Below, piece after piece: positions 30,301 to 39,200 of a DNA stretch of 48,515 bases. The DNA lies in NCBI RefSeq assembly GCF_000317205.1, contig NZ_AJLK01000028.1, forward strand, positions 1 to 48,515. The letters run 5' to 3'. The translations under genes were made by a program, and so were the position numbers. The notes under the pieces were generated by a model. The model worked only from the letters and a program-made list of their open reading frames with translations. It made no database searches and was not told the origin of the DNA. Position 1 is the stretch's first letter. Every line of letters starts with the position of its first letter. The DNA is from Fischerella muscicola PCC 7414 (GTDB lineage: Bacteria > Cyanobacteriota > Cyanobacteriia > Cyanobacteriales > Nostocaceae).

Positions 30301-30732
30301 AAAGCCAATGCAATCCTTAAACCTATTGACGAAGCTGCGGATGTGATTTTAAAAATTGATAAAGCATTAGCTGCTGACACTGAATCATTAACAGATGTTG
30401 TGGCTGCACGTTTAGCTAAATTAATGAATAACGTCAGACGCAGGGCTGCTGAAGGAAAACCAACCCTTGCTTTCGTTGATGGAAAGTGGAAACCTGCACT
30501 TACTTCTGAAGAGGAACGTCAAGCAGTATATGACTTCGCCAATTATTTTGTCAAAGAGATTTTTGAGGTAAGTTTCAAATGCGATCGCGCACGTTTAGCA
30601 GGTACTCAACTCAACTTAATTCGAGATACCTGTGAATACCTCTATCGCCTCGCAGACGATGAAGAACGCAAGAATCTCCCGCAAGCAGAACCCGAAGATA
30701 TTCCTGATTTGGATGTTGATGATGCAGCCTAA
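27388..30732 (+). CDS. cas10d: type I-D large subunit Cas10d (Csc3)
   Basis: Large subunit and nuclease of the I-D effector complex. Seen: 1114 aa from ATG 27388, with AGAGGA 11 bases upstream and ATGA overlap with the preceding frame. An HD motif in ITAYLLHDYEKFPDY (about residue 155) is the DNA-cleaving HD domain that I-D carries here instead of on Cas3. The long central region matches Csc3-type sequence (EFYTPLLYLPDGVVYL, FNRGGKGFKFADYYWLF, ENVCAMSSSAYTV), and the C-terminal part is helical. No GGDD cyclase motif is seen, as expected for Cas10d. A hairpin follows the stop, before csc2. Confidence 0.95.
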   Translation: MTDFEDNFHDLPEEVPDFDCTDDDESPIKKELLTIRLFKEAVKKSRDNQRDAILEKFAEYVLPNLIQQLAGATAKGGKFFDVTIPKINAERAKAGKPPVDSSRNAGDQSIVAHLLNGLFPTYRILRKLQTAKETNPVKRNCEDLQACIFITAYLLHDYEKFPDYKAWLIENNIAERDWELDAPKKEDAPNLGRGYITKKILDFGLHYLLGDDWQDFIDDIIEISNNSGVKHDSDLGLATRGLKTLDDERIDSRIRQVLIDLVSVSDLFASVVKHPRDVETGRLPNLISRLSNHQLKLTYHSLCENRGVLTNILNNAIIEAHPEEFYTPLLYLPDGVVYLASQDAKEISTDRIPERVVDKVKSLCADKLRERQTGFNRGGKGFKFADYYWLFFDAIGLMRVSIDAACRLLPDSKTASSGKRGESLQSYQTQGELPLNLNLQFPSDIRIDRLAEFGDILCRGIWDSWCERVKAAQKDIPKAKRKIHPELDLTQKLAEYLELSDEIPAVKQIQSLKKTGGVPLDWYYLAAQYFRKHPGKDFAQILEVMRGMVNYAASLIQPILQEFQDIPDGWEDLKTYVKRVISLPTGAIVAPETEPFLLELKRYNAAKVTGRGRENVCAMSSSAYTVTEQMESATLFAPQVYSNRQILFNGQAAKRQICSIWSIEIMLRQILMNQTNAVGADFESRKYRYLYLYPTYFFTPETNKFLQLAYNQFARTRFDAELRKHFITDKQIAKFSIQNYQQVDTLLIKENLQPDDDRTFKISFPEKETLTFFFLGLPPGREPTDTESWVTPAWLALTLPLVLDVKVVASESPVPPFISGADFEETVLLDGEHQAIRSLIKKDTYRLDSILPSSSEKREFSPLNALTAAYCIHLEVNRKKDGDPDWGKLSDLARDLETSPLYVFHYLTKWLRKPKKDKDDKQKTLDAVPVAKIRLYMDLYKYFEPGEETMNQLRQLTELYRRFYRAKSSYAKANAILKPIDEAADVILKIDKALAADTESLTDVVAARLAKLMNNVRRRAAEGKPTLAFVDGKWKPALTSEEERQAVYDFANYFVKEIFEVSFKCDRARLAGTQLNLIRDTCEYLYRLADDEERKNLPQAEPEDIPDLDVDDAA

Positions 30733-30735
30733 ATA

Positions 30736-30765
30736 TGTAGAGACGCGATATATTTAGTCTCTACA
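30736..30765 (+). promoter_or_regulatory. intra-operon hairpin between cas10d and csc2
   Basis: TGTAGAGAC / GTCTCTACA form a 9-bp stem with a 12-base loop, followed by AAAATCTATCTTTTTT. It is a member of the GTAGAGAC palindrome family. It could act as a partial terminator or as an mRNA processing/stability element. Confidence 0.5.
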
Positions 30766-30803
30766 AAATCTATCTTTTTTGCAACTTAATCTTGGAGAAA
30801 AAT

Positions 30804-31817
30804 ATGAACTTTCTAAAAACCGTTGACGCTAAATTCTTCCACAACGAAATCCCTGCAAAACCAATGGGTAAATATGCACATTTCATCACAGTCCGTGTAA
30901 CTGAATCTTATCCATTGTTTCAGACTGACGGAGAACTCAATAAAGCTAAAGTACGTGCAGGAATTCAATATCCAGAATCCATTAGCCGTTTGGCAATGTT
31001 TAAGCGCAAACAATCCACACCAGAACGTTTAACCGGACGAGAATTACTGCGTAACTATAAAATTGGTGACTGGGAAAAGTGCGATTACAACGTAGATTTC
31101 AGCAAAACAACTCCTGATTGTATTCTCTATGGTTTTGCAATTGGTGATGCCGGTTCGGAAAAATCAAAAGTAGTTGTAGACACTGCTTATTCAATCACTC
31201 CCTTTGAAGATTCCCATCTTAACTTCACCCTCAATGCACCATTTGAAAACGGGACTATGAGTAGAAACGGGGAAGTTACCAGCAGAATTAATAGCCAAGA
31301 TCATATCTTACCCCAAGTTTTCTTCCCTAGTATTGTGACACTCAAAGACCCTACAGAAGCCGGATTTTTGTACGTTTTTAACAATATCCTTAGAACTCGT
31401 CACTATGGCGCACAAACAACCCGTACTGGTAGAGTTCGTAATGAATTAATTGGGATAATTTTTGCTGATGGCGAAATTACCAGTAACCTACGTTGGACTC
31501 AAAAAATTTATGATTTATTGAGCTATACAGGAAAAATAAATCCTCCCGATCCGCTGAATGAAGATGATGTTCGAGATGCTGCAATCAAAGCCATTGCTGA
31601 ACTCATGACTCAAGAGTTTATTTCCCACACTGATTATATTGGCGATCGCTTTCTACCTCTTCTAAATGAAGTCAAAGCTATTACTAGTGATGAAAATAAA
31701 CTCAAAGAATTATTGACTCAAGCAAATGCAGAATCATCTGCTTATGCACAGAAACACATCCTCAAGAGTTCTGAAAAAGGTAAGAAAGCTAAAAAAGCAA
31801 GTGCAGCAGCTGAGTAA
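30804..31817 (+). CDS. csc2: type I-D backbone protein Csc2 (Cas7d)
   Basis: RAMP-type Cas7 subunit that polymerises along the crRNA to form the Cascade backbone. Seen: 337 aa from ATG 30804, with GGAGA eight bases before it. N-terminal FLKTVDAKFFHNEIPAKPMGKYAHFITVRVTESYPLFQTD (core FHNEIPAKPMGKY) is typical of Csc2. The RTRHYGAQTTRTGRVRN segment supplies basic RNA-binding residues. The C-terminus is lysine-rich. As the multi-copy subunit it may need higher expression than cas10d, which fits the hairpin and separate ribosome site upstream. It is followed after five bases by csc1. Confidence 0.95.
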   Translation: MNFLKTVDAKFFHNEIPAKPMGKYAHFITVRVTESYPLFQTDGELNKAKVRAGIQYPESISRLAMFKRKQSTPERLTGRELLRNYKIGDWEKCDYNVDFSKTTPDCILYGFAIGDAGSEKSKVVVDTAYSITPFEDSHLNFTLNAPFENGTMSRNGEVTSRINSQDHILPQVFFPSIVTLKDPTEAGFLYVFNNILRTRHYGAQTTRTGRVRNELIGIIFADGEITSNLRWTQKIYDLLSYTGKINPPDPLNEDDVRDAAIKAIAELMTQEFISHTDYIGDRFLPLLNEVKAITSDENKLKELLTQANAESSAYAQKHILKSSEKGKKAKKASAAAE

Positions 31818-31822
31818 AAATT

Positions 31823-32527
31823 ATGGCAGTTATTTACTGTTGTCAAATTGAATTACATGATAGTTTATATCATGCCAGTCGCGAAATAGGAAGATTATAC
31901 GAAACAGAACCAGTAATTCACAATTATGCCCTCTGTTACGCACTCGGATTAGTTGATAGTGAAATTTACTCCACCACAGTTTCTGAAGAACATTCCTACC
32001 GCTACTTTTGCCCTGAACAAGTCCCCAAATATGAGGAACATTTAACACCGCTAAATAAACAGGGAATCTATATTACCCCAGCGCGATCGCTCAATCATAC
32101 TGCTATTCTCAACACTTGGAAGTATGCAAATAACAACTATCATGTTGAGATGGAAAAAACCCAGAAAAATATTCCTAGTTTTGGTAGGGCAAAAGAAATT
32201 GCACCTGAAAGTCAGTTTGAGTTTTTTGTAATTTCTCAAAAAGAACTCAAATTACCAAAATGGATTCGCTTGGGTAAATGGATGAGTAAAGCTGAAGTCA
32301 CAGTTAAACAATTACCAAAACCTAAAATCGCTGAAGGTGTATTCACTTGCACTCATCCTTTAAATCCTTTGGATGTCATGTTCACTAATCAAGTGATTAG
32401 CTATGATGTGGTGAATATACCTCCAGTTAGTCTCATTCAAAATGTCCAAATGCGCGGACAATACTACTACTTTGAGGATATCAAAGAACAAATTCCCGTG
32501 CGGATGGCATACCGTTTTAAAAATTAA
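31823..32527 (+). CDS. csc1: type I-D Cas5-like protein Csc1 (Cas5d)
   Basis: Cas5-like RAMP that caps the 5' handle end of the crRNA in I-D Cascade. Seen: 234 aa; N-terminal VIYCCQIELHDSLYHASREIGRLYETEPVIHNYALCYALGL (core ELHDSLYHASREIG), AEVTVKQLP, and CTHPLNPLDV late in the protein, as in Csc1. It starts five bases after the csc2 stop, indicating translational coupling. The stop at 32527 abuts a remnant gene on the other strand. Confidence 0.93.
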   Translation: MAVIYCCQIELHDSLYHASREIGRLYETEPVIHNYALCYALGLVDSEIYSTTVSEEHSYRYFCPEQVPKYEEHLTPLNKQGIYITPARSLNHTAILNTWKYANNNYHVEMEKTQKNIPSFGRAKEIAPESQFEFFVISQKELKLPKWIRLGKWMSKAEVTVKQLPKPKIAEGVFTCTHPLNPLDVMFTNQVISYDVVNIPPVSLIQNVQMRGQYYYFEDIKEQIPVRMAYRFKN

Positions 32528-32713
32528 TCACTTCCCAAAACCCGAAGTACGTTTTCTTTTCTTCGCTGATGCTTGCGCCAGCAACTCTGCACTAAAACCT
32601 CCTTGATGTTCCAGCATTAGTTTGCGGGTACGCTGGCGTTGGTATCTCTGCACTTCAGCAGCAAGGGGATTTTATCTTCTCCTTGAATGATTTTTCCTAA
32701 TCTAAAAGCATCT
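32528..32713 (-). pseudogene. antisense gene remnant between csc1 and cas6
   Basis: The minus strand reads a protein-like frame AAEVQRYQRQRTRKLMLEHQ, then GGFSAELLAQASAKKRKR, ending at a TGA (32528-32530). Further upstream a second frame reads DAFRLGKIIQGEDK; joining the two requires a shift near 32670. No start is present. It looks like the degraded 3' part of a small gene from another source. I do not recognise the family. Confidence 0.4.
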
Positions 32714-32714
32714 C

Positions 32715-33572
32715 ATGCCACATAGTCTTGTTCTCAATCTCATTCCTCAGTCCCCCATTTATCCTAATTATCTGACTGGTAGACATTACCACGCCCTGTT
32801 TTTGAATCTTGTGAGTTCGGTAGATAGAAGTTTGGGTGACTTACTCCATGATTCCACCGCCGACAAAGCTTTTACTCTTTCCCCTTTACAAGTAAAGTCA
32901 AGTTATACAGGTAATGGTAGTGGCAAGCGAGGATACGTAAACCAAAAAAATTACACCTTGCAATGGCAACAAGATAAACCCATTTCCCCAGGTACTCCCT
33001 GTTGGTGGCGTATCTCATTGTTAGATGACAATCTTTTTAGCCAACTCACCCCACTTTGGCTGAATATTAATCCCGAACATGCTTGGCATTTGGGTTCTGC
33101 GGATTTGTATATTACCAGTATTCTCGGTACTGCCCAATCCACTCAACCTTGGGCTAATGCTTGTACTTACAAGCAATTATATGAGCAAGCAAGTGAGAGC
33201 GATCGCACAATTTCCCTTACCTTCACTACACCCACCGCCTTCCGCCAAGGAAAGTATGATACTACTCTCCCGACTAGAGAATGCGTATTTAATTCTTTAC
33301 TAGCGCGTTGGAATAAATATAGTGGTATTGAGTTTGAAAATCTTTTTCTTGATGCTATCTTTCCCAGTTTTGTCAACATTCATACAGAAATCTTAGCAGA
33401 CTCTCGTAGTAAATTTATTGGCATTGTTGGGGAAGTTGATTATCGGATTTTGGGAGAAGCTGAACCTATTCAAATCAAGCAAATTAATACTTTAGCTGAC
33501 TTTGCTTTATATGCTGGAGTTGGACGAAAAACAACGATGGGTATGGGTATGACACGTAGGATTAATAGTTAG
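32715..33572 (+). CDS. cas6: CRISPR pre-crRNA endonuclease Cas6
   Basis: Cleaves the repeat RNA below its hairpin to release crRNAs with an 8-base 5' handle. Seen: 285 aa; N-terminal HSLVLNLIPQSPIYPNYLTGRHYHALFLN with histidines (core YLTGRHYHALFL); TFTTPTAFRQGKYD; PTRECVFNSLLARWN; and the C-terminal glycine-rich loop YAGVGRKTTMGMGMTRR that marks Cas6. The start ATG 32715 has no clear Shine-Dalgarno. It is separated from csc1 by the 187-base remnant region and from cas4 by two MITE-like repeats, so the operon may be partly uncoupled here. Confidence 0.94.
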   Translation: MPHSLVLNLIPQSPIYPNYLTGRHYHALFLNLVSSVDRSLGDLLHDSTADKAFTLSPLQVKSSYTGNGSGKRGYVNQKNYTLQWQQDKPISPGTPCWWRISLLDDNLFSQLTPLWLNINPEHAWHLGSADLYITSILGTAQSTQPWANACTYKQLYEQASESDRTISLTFTTPTAFRQGKYDTTLPTRECVFNSLLARWNKYSGIEFENLFLDAIFPSFVNIHTEILADSRSKFIGIVGEVDYRILGEAEPIQIKQINTLADFALYAGVGRKTTMGMGMTRRINS

Positions 33573-33617
33573 TAGTTAGTAGTTAGTAGTTAGTAGTTAG
33601 TTGTTGGTTGTTGGTGG

Positions 33618-33690
33618 GTAGGGGCAAAGCATTTGTATGGTTATCTTTCAATCAAAGCGAAATATCTTCGTACAAATGCTTCGCCTGTAC
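33618..33690. repeat. MITE-like inverted repeat A between cas6 and cas4
   Basis: The ends GTAGGGGCAAAGCATTTGTA and TACAAATGCTTCGCCTGTAC are nearly perfect inverted repeats flanking about 33 bases. Non-coding. Confidence 0.7.
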
Positions 33691-33698
33691 AGTAGTTA

Positions 33699-33767
33699 GT
33701 AGGGGTGGGTTTTTGCAAGGGTGAATTACTTTTGGTGAAAGCAATATCTCGTTAAACCCGCCCGTAC
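33699..33767. repeat. MITE-like inverted repeat B between cas6 and cas4
   Basis: The ends GTAGGGGTGGGTTT and AAACCCGCCCGTAC are inverted repeats (one mismatch or wobble), eight bases after repeat A and with the same GTAGGGG/GTAC type termini. Non-coding. Confidence 0.7.
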
Positions 33768-33790
33768 AGTAATTAGTGGTTAGTAGTTAT

Positions 33791-34384
33791 ATGAATAATA
33801 CAGAATATATACCGATTGCGGCATTAAATCAATATGCCTATTGTCCGCATCGCTGCTGGCGCATGTTTTGTGCAGATGAATTTATTGATAATCAATACAC
33901 AATTGAGGGTACAAGTTTACATGAACGTGTACATACTTTGAGTGATGGCAATCGGGAAGACACTTGGCAAATTCGAGCAATTTATTTGAAATCCGAAAAA
34001 TATCAACTCATTGGAAAATCAGACTTAATTGAATTAGAAAATGGTGAATGGTATCCCATAGAATATAAGCGAGGACGTAAAGGTGAATGGGATAACGATG
34101 AGTTGCAAGTATGCGCCCAAGCATTGTGTTTAGAAGAGATGACAGGAAAACCCGTCACCACAGGATATATTTATTATGCTCACTCCCATCAACGTCAATT
34201 AGTGGAGATTTCTGAGGAATTAAGACAAAGTGCGATCGCTACAATTAAATCAGTAAAAAATCTCCTGGAAGCTGGCATCATGCCAATAGCAACCTATAGC
34301 AAACGTTGCCAAGGATGCAGTTTTTACAACCAATGTTTACCGCAATTACCAGAAAAAGTCAGGCGGTATCAAGAAGAAATTTAA
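33791..34384 (+). CDS. cas4: CRISPR adaptation exonuclease Cas4
   Basis: Fe-S nuclease that trims prespacers and selects the PAM for Cas1-Cas2. Seen: 197 aa from ATG 33791; N-terminal LNQYAYCPHRCWRMF (first cysteines), the PD-(D/E)xK core KSDLIELENGEWYPIEYKRGRKG (Asp in KSDLIE, Glu and Lys in IEYKRG), QVCAQALCLEEM, and the C-terminal RCQGCSFYNQC cysteines that complete the cluster. The frame is open to 33776, but the added residues come from a repeat. It stands before cas1 and cas2. Confidence 0.95.
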   Translation: MNNTEYIPIAALNQYAYCPHRCWRMFCADEFIDNQYTIEGTSLHERVHTLSDGNREDTWQIRAIYLKSEKYQLIGKSDLIELENGEWYPIEYKRGRKGEWDNDELQVCAQALCLEEMTGKPVTTGYIYYAHSHQRQLVEISEELRQSAIATIKSVKNLLEAGIMPIATYSKRCQGCSFYNQCLPQLPEKVRRYQEEI

Positions 34385-34415
34385 GTTAATTGTTGGTTGT
34401 TGCTTGTTAGTGGTT

Positions 34416-34443
34416 GTAGAGACGTGCCATGGCACGTCTGTAC
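34416..34443. repeat. GTAGAGACG palindrome between cas4 and cas1
   Basis: GTAGAGACGTGCCA faces TGGCACGTCTGTAC (one mismatch). It is the same family as the core of the MITE at 22041-22068. It lies within a 188-base gap that also holds C/T-rich short repeats. Confidence 0.7.
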
Positions 34444-34572
34444 ATTAGTTAGTGGTTAGTGGTTATTTGTTAACTATCCCCCTTGTCTTCCTTGTCCCCC
34501 TGTTGCTCCTTGTCCTTCTTGTCTCCCCACACTCCTCATTCCCAATTCCTTCACATAATTTAAAAATCAATC

Positions 34573-35577
34573 ATGGGTACAGTATACATCACACAAGAAG
34601 ATGCTTTTATCGGTAAAGTTGATGAAAGACTCAACGTTAAATATGAGAAAAAAACAATTTTAGATGTGCCATTGATCAAAATTGATGGTTTGGTAGTTAT
34701 GGGGAGAGCAAGTATTTCTCCTGCTACTATTGCCGAATTAGTTAATCAAAAAATTCCTCTAACTTTCTTGACAAATAACGGTAAATATATTGCGCGGCTA
34801 GAACCAGAAATGAGTAAGAATATTTTCTTACGTTCTGCCCAGTGGAAAGCTAGGGGAGAATCACCACAAGCGATTCATGCTAGTAAAGGTTTTGTGAGAG
34901 GAAAGTTAAAAAACTATCGTTATTCTCTCCTAAAGTCACAACGCAGTTATCCTGATTTAGATTTGAACGGAGGACTAAATCAATTAGCAACTGCGATCGC
35001 AAATCTTGATCAAGCCACATCTATTGATTCTATCCGAGGTTTAGAAGGTGCAGGTAGTGCTGCGTATTTTAGTTGTTTTAATCAACTGATCCGCGTTGAT
35101 AACTTTCAATTCCACACTCGCAATCGTCGTCCCCCAACTGATCCAGTCAACTCTTTGTTGAGTTTGGGTTATGCATTATTACGTCATGATGTGCAGGGTG
35201 CAATTAATATTGTTGGCTTCGATCCCTATTTAGGATATTTACATACAGAGCGTTATGGCAGACCATCATTAGCACTAGATTTAATGGAAGAATTTCGTCC
35301 TGTAATTGTCGATGCAGTAGTTTTAACAACAATCAATCGTCGGATTCTCGTACCTACAGACTTTATTACCGAACCAGTCAGTAACGCTGTTTCTCTGACC
35401 AAAGAAGGCTTACATAAATTTTTGCGTCTCTATCAAGAAAAGAAGCAAACAAAATTTAAACATCCCGTCATGCAAAAGCAATACACCTATCAGGAATCCT
35501 TTGAATTGCAAGCAAGATTACTTGCAAAATACCTCATGGGCGAAATTGAAAAATATCCGCCATTGATAATGAAGTAA
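34573..35577 (+). CDS. cas1: CRISPR integrase Cas1
   Basis: Metal-dependent integrase that with Cas2 inserts new spacers at the leader-repeat junction. Seen: 334 aa; N-terminal beta domain (MGTVYITQEDAFIGKVDERL) and the catalytic triad context: Glu in RGLEGAGSAAYF (about residue 157), His in GYLHTERYGRPSLALDLMEEFRP (about 222) and the acidic residue in DLMEEFRP (about 237). Each matches Cas1 of type I. It is followed by a C-rich repeat and cas2. Confidence 0.97.
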   Translation: MGTVYITQEDAFIGKVDERLNVKYEKKTILDVPLIKIDGLVVMGRASISPATIAELVNQKIPLTFLTNNGKYIARLEPEMSKNIFLRSAQWKARGESPQAIHASKGFVRGKLKNYRYSLLKSQRSYPDLDLNGGLNQLATAIANLDQATSIDSIRGLEGAGSAAYFSCFNQLIRVDNFQFHTRNRRPPTDPVNSLLSLGYALLRHDVQGAINIVGFDPYLGYLHTERYGRPSLALDLMEEFRPVIVDAVVLTTINRRILVPTDFITEPVSNAVSLTKEGLHKFLRLYQEKKQTKFKHPVMQKQYTYQESFELQARLLAKYLMGEIEKYPPLIMK

Positions 35578-35639
35578 TTTATCTAGTTAGTGGTTAGTAG
35601 TTAGTAGTTAGTGGTTTACTACTCCCCACACCTCTCACA

Positions 35640-35715
35640 CTCCTCAGACTCCCCATCTCCCCACTGCCCCTAATCCCCAGAGGGGACCCCGAGTTCCCCA
35701 CCTCCCCACCTCCCC
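35640..35715. repeat. C-rich STRR block before cas2
   Basis: CTCCCCATCTCCCCA-type units, CCCCAGAGGGGACCCC and CCCCACCTCCCCACC run up to the cas2 ATG. It resembles the block at 1-160. It leaves no room for a normal Shine-Dalgarno in front of cas2. Confidence 0.6.
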
Positions 35716-35988
35716 ATGTTTATTGTCGTCAGTTACGATATCCCCGAAGATAAACGTCGTACCAAAATCCACAATATTCTCAAGTCTTACGGACAGTGGA
35801 TGCAGTATTCTGTGTTTGAGTGCAACTTAACTGAAACCCAGTATGCTAAACTGAGGGCGCGTTTGGCAAAACTCATTAAACCTGATGAAGACAGCATCCG
35901 CTTCTATTTTCTTTGTGCTTGCTGTCAGGGTAAAATTGAGCGCATTGGTGGTGAAATGCCAATGGATACTACGGTGTTTTTTGCTTGA
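35716..35988 (+). CDS. cas2: CRISPR adaptation protein Cas2
   Basis: Small dimeric ferredoxin-like protein that bridges two Cas1 dimers in the spacer integration complex. Seen: 90 aa; FIVVSYDIPEDKRRTKI with the strand-end Asp; LKSYGQWMQYSVFECNLT; and a C-terminal DSIRFYFLCACC segment. Length and motifs are normal for Cas2. It is the last cas gene; the leader and array begin directly after. Confidence 0.96.
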   Translation: MFIVVSYDIPEDKRRTKIHNILKSYGQWMQYSVFECNLTETQYAKLRARLAKLIKPDEDSIRFYFLCACCQGKIERIGGEMPMDTTVFFA

Positions 35989-36242
35989 TGATGGTGCAAA
36001 TCAGTAGGTGTAGAAAAAAAGCAGTCAATTTTTGGGGCTGAAATACTGATCCTGTCTAAGTTAGAGGCTGAATAGATGCTAAATGGGATCTGCACCTTTT
36101 CTGTAATTATTGCCCTGACTACATTTGAGCCATTTTATACTCATTTGCTCTTGACAGTGCGATCGCTCAAACGCTATATTTACTCCAGGTCTGCACCACT
36201 GAACCTTGAAAATCAAATACAGCAAGGCTTCCAAATTGAGCA
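35989..36242 (+). promoter_or_regulatory. CRISPR leader with putative pre-crRNA promoter
   Basis: A 254-base non-coding leader between cas2 and the first repeat. A sigma70-like promoter is visible: TTGACA at 36151-36156, an 18-base spacer containing a HIP1 site, and TATATT at 36175-36180. This puts the start near 36187, about 55 bases before repeat 1. The position beside cas2 and the degenerate repeats at the far end agree on the direction. Confidence 0.75.
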
Positions 36243-39200
36243 GTTGCAACTTACACAAATCCCTATTAGGGATTGAAACGATTTCTATGTGGGAAAAAAC
36301 TATTAATGCGGATTCCGTTGCAACTTACACAAATCCCTATTAGGGATTGAAACTAAAAGGATTAGGATACCTTTGTGGTGGTTGTAAGAGTTGCAACTTA
36401 CACAAATCCCTATTAGGGATTGAAACAATCGTCTTTAGCCGCTGCGATCGCCCTTACTGTTGCAACTTACACAAATCCCTATTAGGGATTGAAACGCTGC
36501 ACAAAAACATAAAGATAAAGAAAGAATTAGTTGCAACTTACACAAATCCCTATTAGGGATTGAAACATACGGGCCTGGCTTTATGCCTCCAGCAAAACTT
36601 GAGTTGCAACTTACACAAATCCCTATTAGGGATTGAAACAAGTCTTTTTTTAAATAATATGCTTATTGATGCTCGTTGCAACTTACACAAATCCCTATTA
36701 GGGATTGAAACTTTCATAAAAGCAATAACTCTTCAATTGATTGCAGTTGCAACTTACACAAATCCCTATTAGGGATTGAAACCGGCGATCGCCTAAATAA
36801 GAATCTAGAATTTTAAGCGTTGCAACTTACACAAATCCCTATTAGGGATTGAAACTCTTTGGAAGCTTCTAGAATAATTTTTCTTTGAGTTGCAACTTAC
36901 ACAAATCCCTATTAGGGATTGAAACCCTAGTACAGACATCCAAGGCATGAAAGTACGAATGTTGCAACTTACACAAATCCCTATTAGGGATTGAAACTCT
37001 CTCTTATTTTTAGAGAGAAACCCTTTGGCGTTGCAACTTACACAAATCCCTATTAGGGATTGAAACGGTAAGTCTTAATATCTGGAAAAATAGGGACATT
37101 AGGGTTGCAACTTACACAAATCCCTATTAGGGATTGAAACGGCAAATCGTGCTTAATTTAAGAGAAATTTTTTACCGTTGCAACTTACACAAATCCCTAT
37201 TAGGGATTGAAACTGGATACTTGCCAGATACGGGTGACATGGATATTGAAGTTGCAACTTACACAAATCCCTATTAGGGATTGAAACAAAAAATAGCTGA
37301 GCAAGAATTGAAATTGCAGAATTGTTGCAACTTACACAAATCCCTATTAGGGATTGAAACGATGAATCTGTTGCCACTGTCCTCCATCGGGTACTCCGTT
37401 GCAACTTACACAAATCCCTATTAGGGATTGAAACTTCGCCTAGAGTCGTTCAAAGTGCTGCTGAGGGTTTGGTTGCAACTTACACAAATCCCTATTAGGG
37501 ATTGAAACTAATATTGCAGAGGTGCTTTTAAGCATATTATTTTGTTGCAACTTACACAAATCCCTATTAGGGATTGAAACTCTGTGGTGATTGGTAGGAT
37601 TCCACAGGGCTCTTTGTTGCAACTTACACAAATCCCTATTAGGGATTGAAACCCACAAATACACTTATAACAACTTATTACCCTCTTAGGTTGCAACTTA
37701 CACAAATCCCTATTAGGGATTGAAACAAAAATGTTGTAATCTTCAAACATTTTGCGCTTCAAGTTGCAACTTACACAAATCCCTATTAGGGATTGAAACG
37801 TAAATTTACCTGATAAAAATGGAGATACATCTGTTGCAACTTACACAAATCCCTATTAGGGATTGAAACCAAATCCAAGACCAAGAATGTATAGGGAGCT
37901 TTGGGTTGCAACTTACACAAATCCCTATTAGGGATTGAAACTACCTATGGAGCAAAGCAGGTCTTTTTCTTGCTGCCGTTGCAACTTACACAAATCCCTA
38001 TTAGGGATTGAAACTATTTCCATCAGAAAGTTTTAGAATTTCAAAGCTATAAAAGTTGCAACTTACACAAATCCCTATTAGGGATTGAAACAACAGACGG
38101 CTAATCCAAAATTAATGGGGTGGTGTTGCAACTTACACAAATCCCTATTAGGGATTGAAACCGGCTACCAGATGGTGAGCTGCTGACCGTAGCCAGTGGT
38201 CAGGTTGCAACTTACACAAATCCCTATTAGGGATTGAAACCTGCATTTGGCGATTATTTCACGCCTGGGAATTTGGGTTGCAACTTACACAAATCCCTAT
38301 TAGGGATTGAAACTTACGCAACTCAAAAAAAGAGTGCGGCCATAGATAGTTGCAACTTACACAAATCCCTATTAGGGATTGAAACGATACCCCCCTGGAT
38401 AAACCCTAGGGACTTAGCTGGTTGCAACTTACACAAATCCCTATTAGGGATTGAAACCGATGATACACCTCTGGTCTACGTGGTCAAAGGGCGTTGCAAC
38501 TTACACAAATCCCTATTAGGGATTGAAACTTAAGGTATCTAGCAGTTCCCTGACTGAGAGTAGAGAGTTGCAACTTACACAAATCCCTATTAGGGATTGA
38601 AACGACCAAGAGAACCCCAAGGCGGTAATTGTATCCTTGAGTTGCAACTTACACAAATCCCTATTAGGGATTGAAACTGGTGCAGATTTGCGGGATGCAA
38701 ACCTCTATGGCGCGTTGCAACTTACACAAATCCCTATTAGGGATTGAAACGGATGCGGGAGGAATCCAAGTGGATGCCCTGATCAAGTTGCAACTTACAC
38801 AAATCCCTATTAGGGATTGAAACATTGTAACGCCAAACGATGGCGGCAATGGCGGAAGTTGCAACTTACACAAATCCCTATTAGGGATTGAAACCAAGGG
38901 AGTCCTCTAAGGATCCCTAGGTATTTATGTTGCAACTTACACAAATCCCTATTAGGGATTGAAACAAAATTTTGCATAATAAATTCTGGGTGATTTTAAA
39001 GTTGCAACTTACACAAATCCCTATTAGGGATTGAAACAAAAACAGTTAGAAGCATGCTAACTTGGGCGCATTAGTTGCAACTTACACAAATCCCTATTAG
39101 GGATTGAAACCGGGGAGGAAACGGAGGAAATGCCTTTATCTTTCCGTTGCAACTTACACAAATCCCTATTAGGGATTGAAACGAGACTCCGAAGTCCACG

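Noticed and set aside
24433-35988. Type III or I-E/I-F CRISPR system
   Set aside because: Csc1, Csc2 and Cas10d with HD, a Cas3 without HD, and no Cas8 or GGDD motif fit only subtype I-D.
36076-36276. 66-aa frame after cas2
   Set aside because: It covers the leader, including the putative promoter, and ends inside the first repeat.
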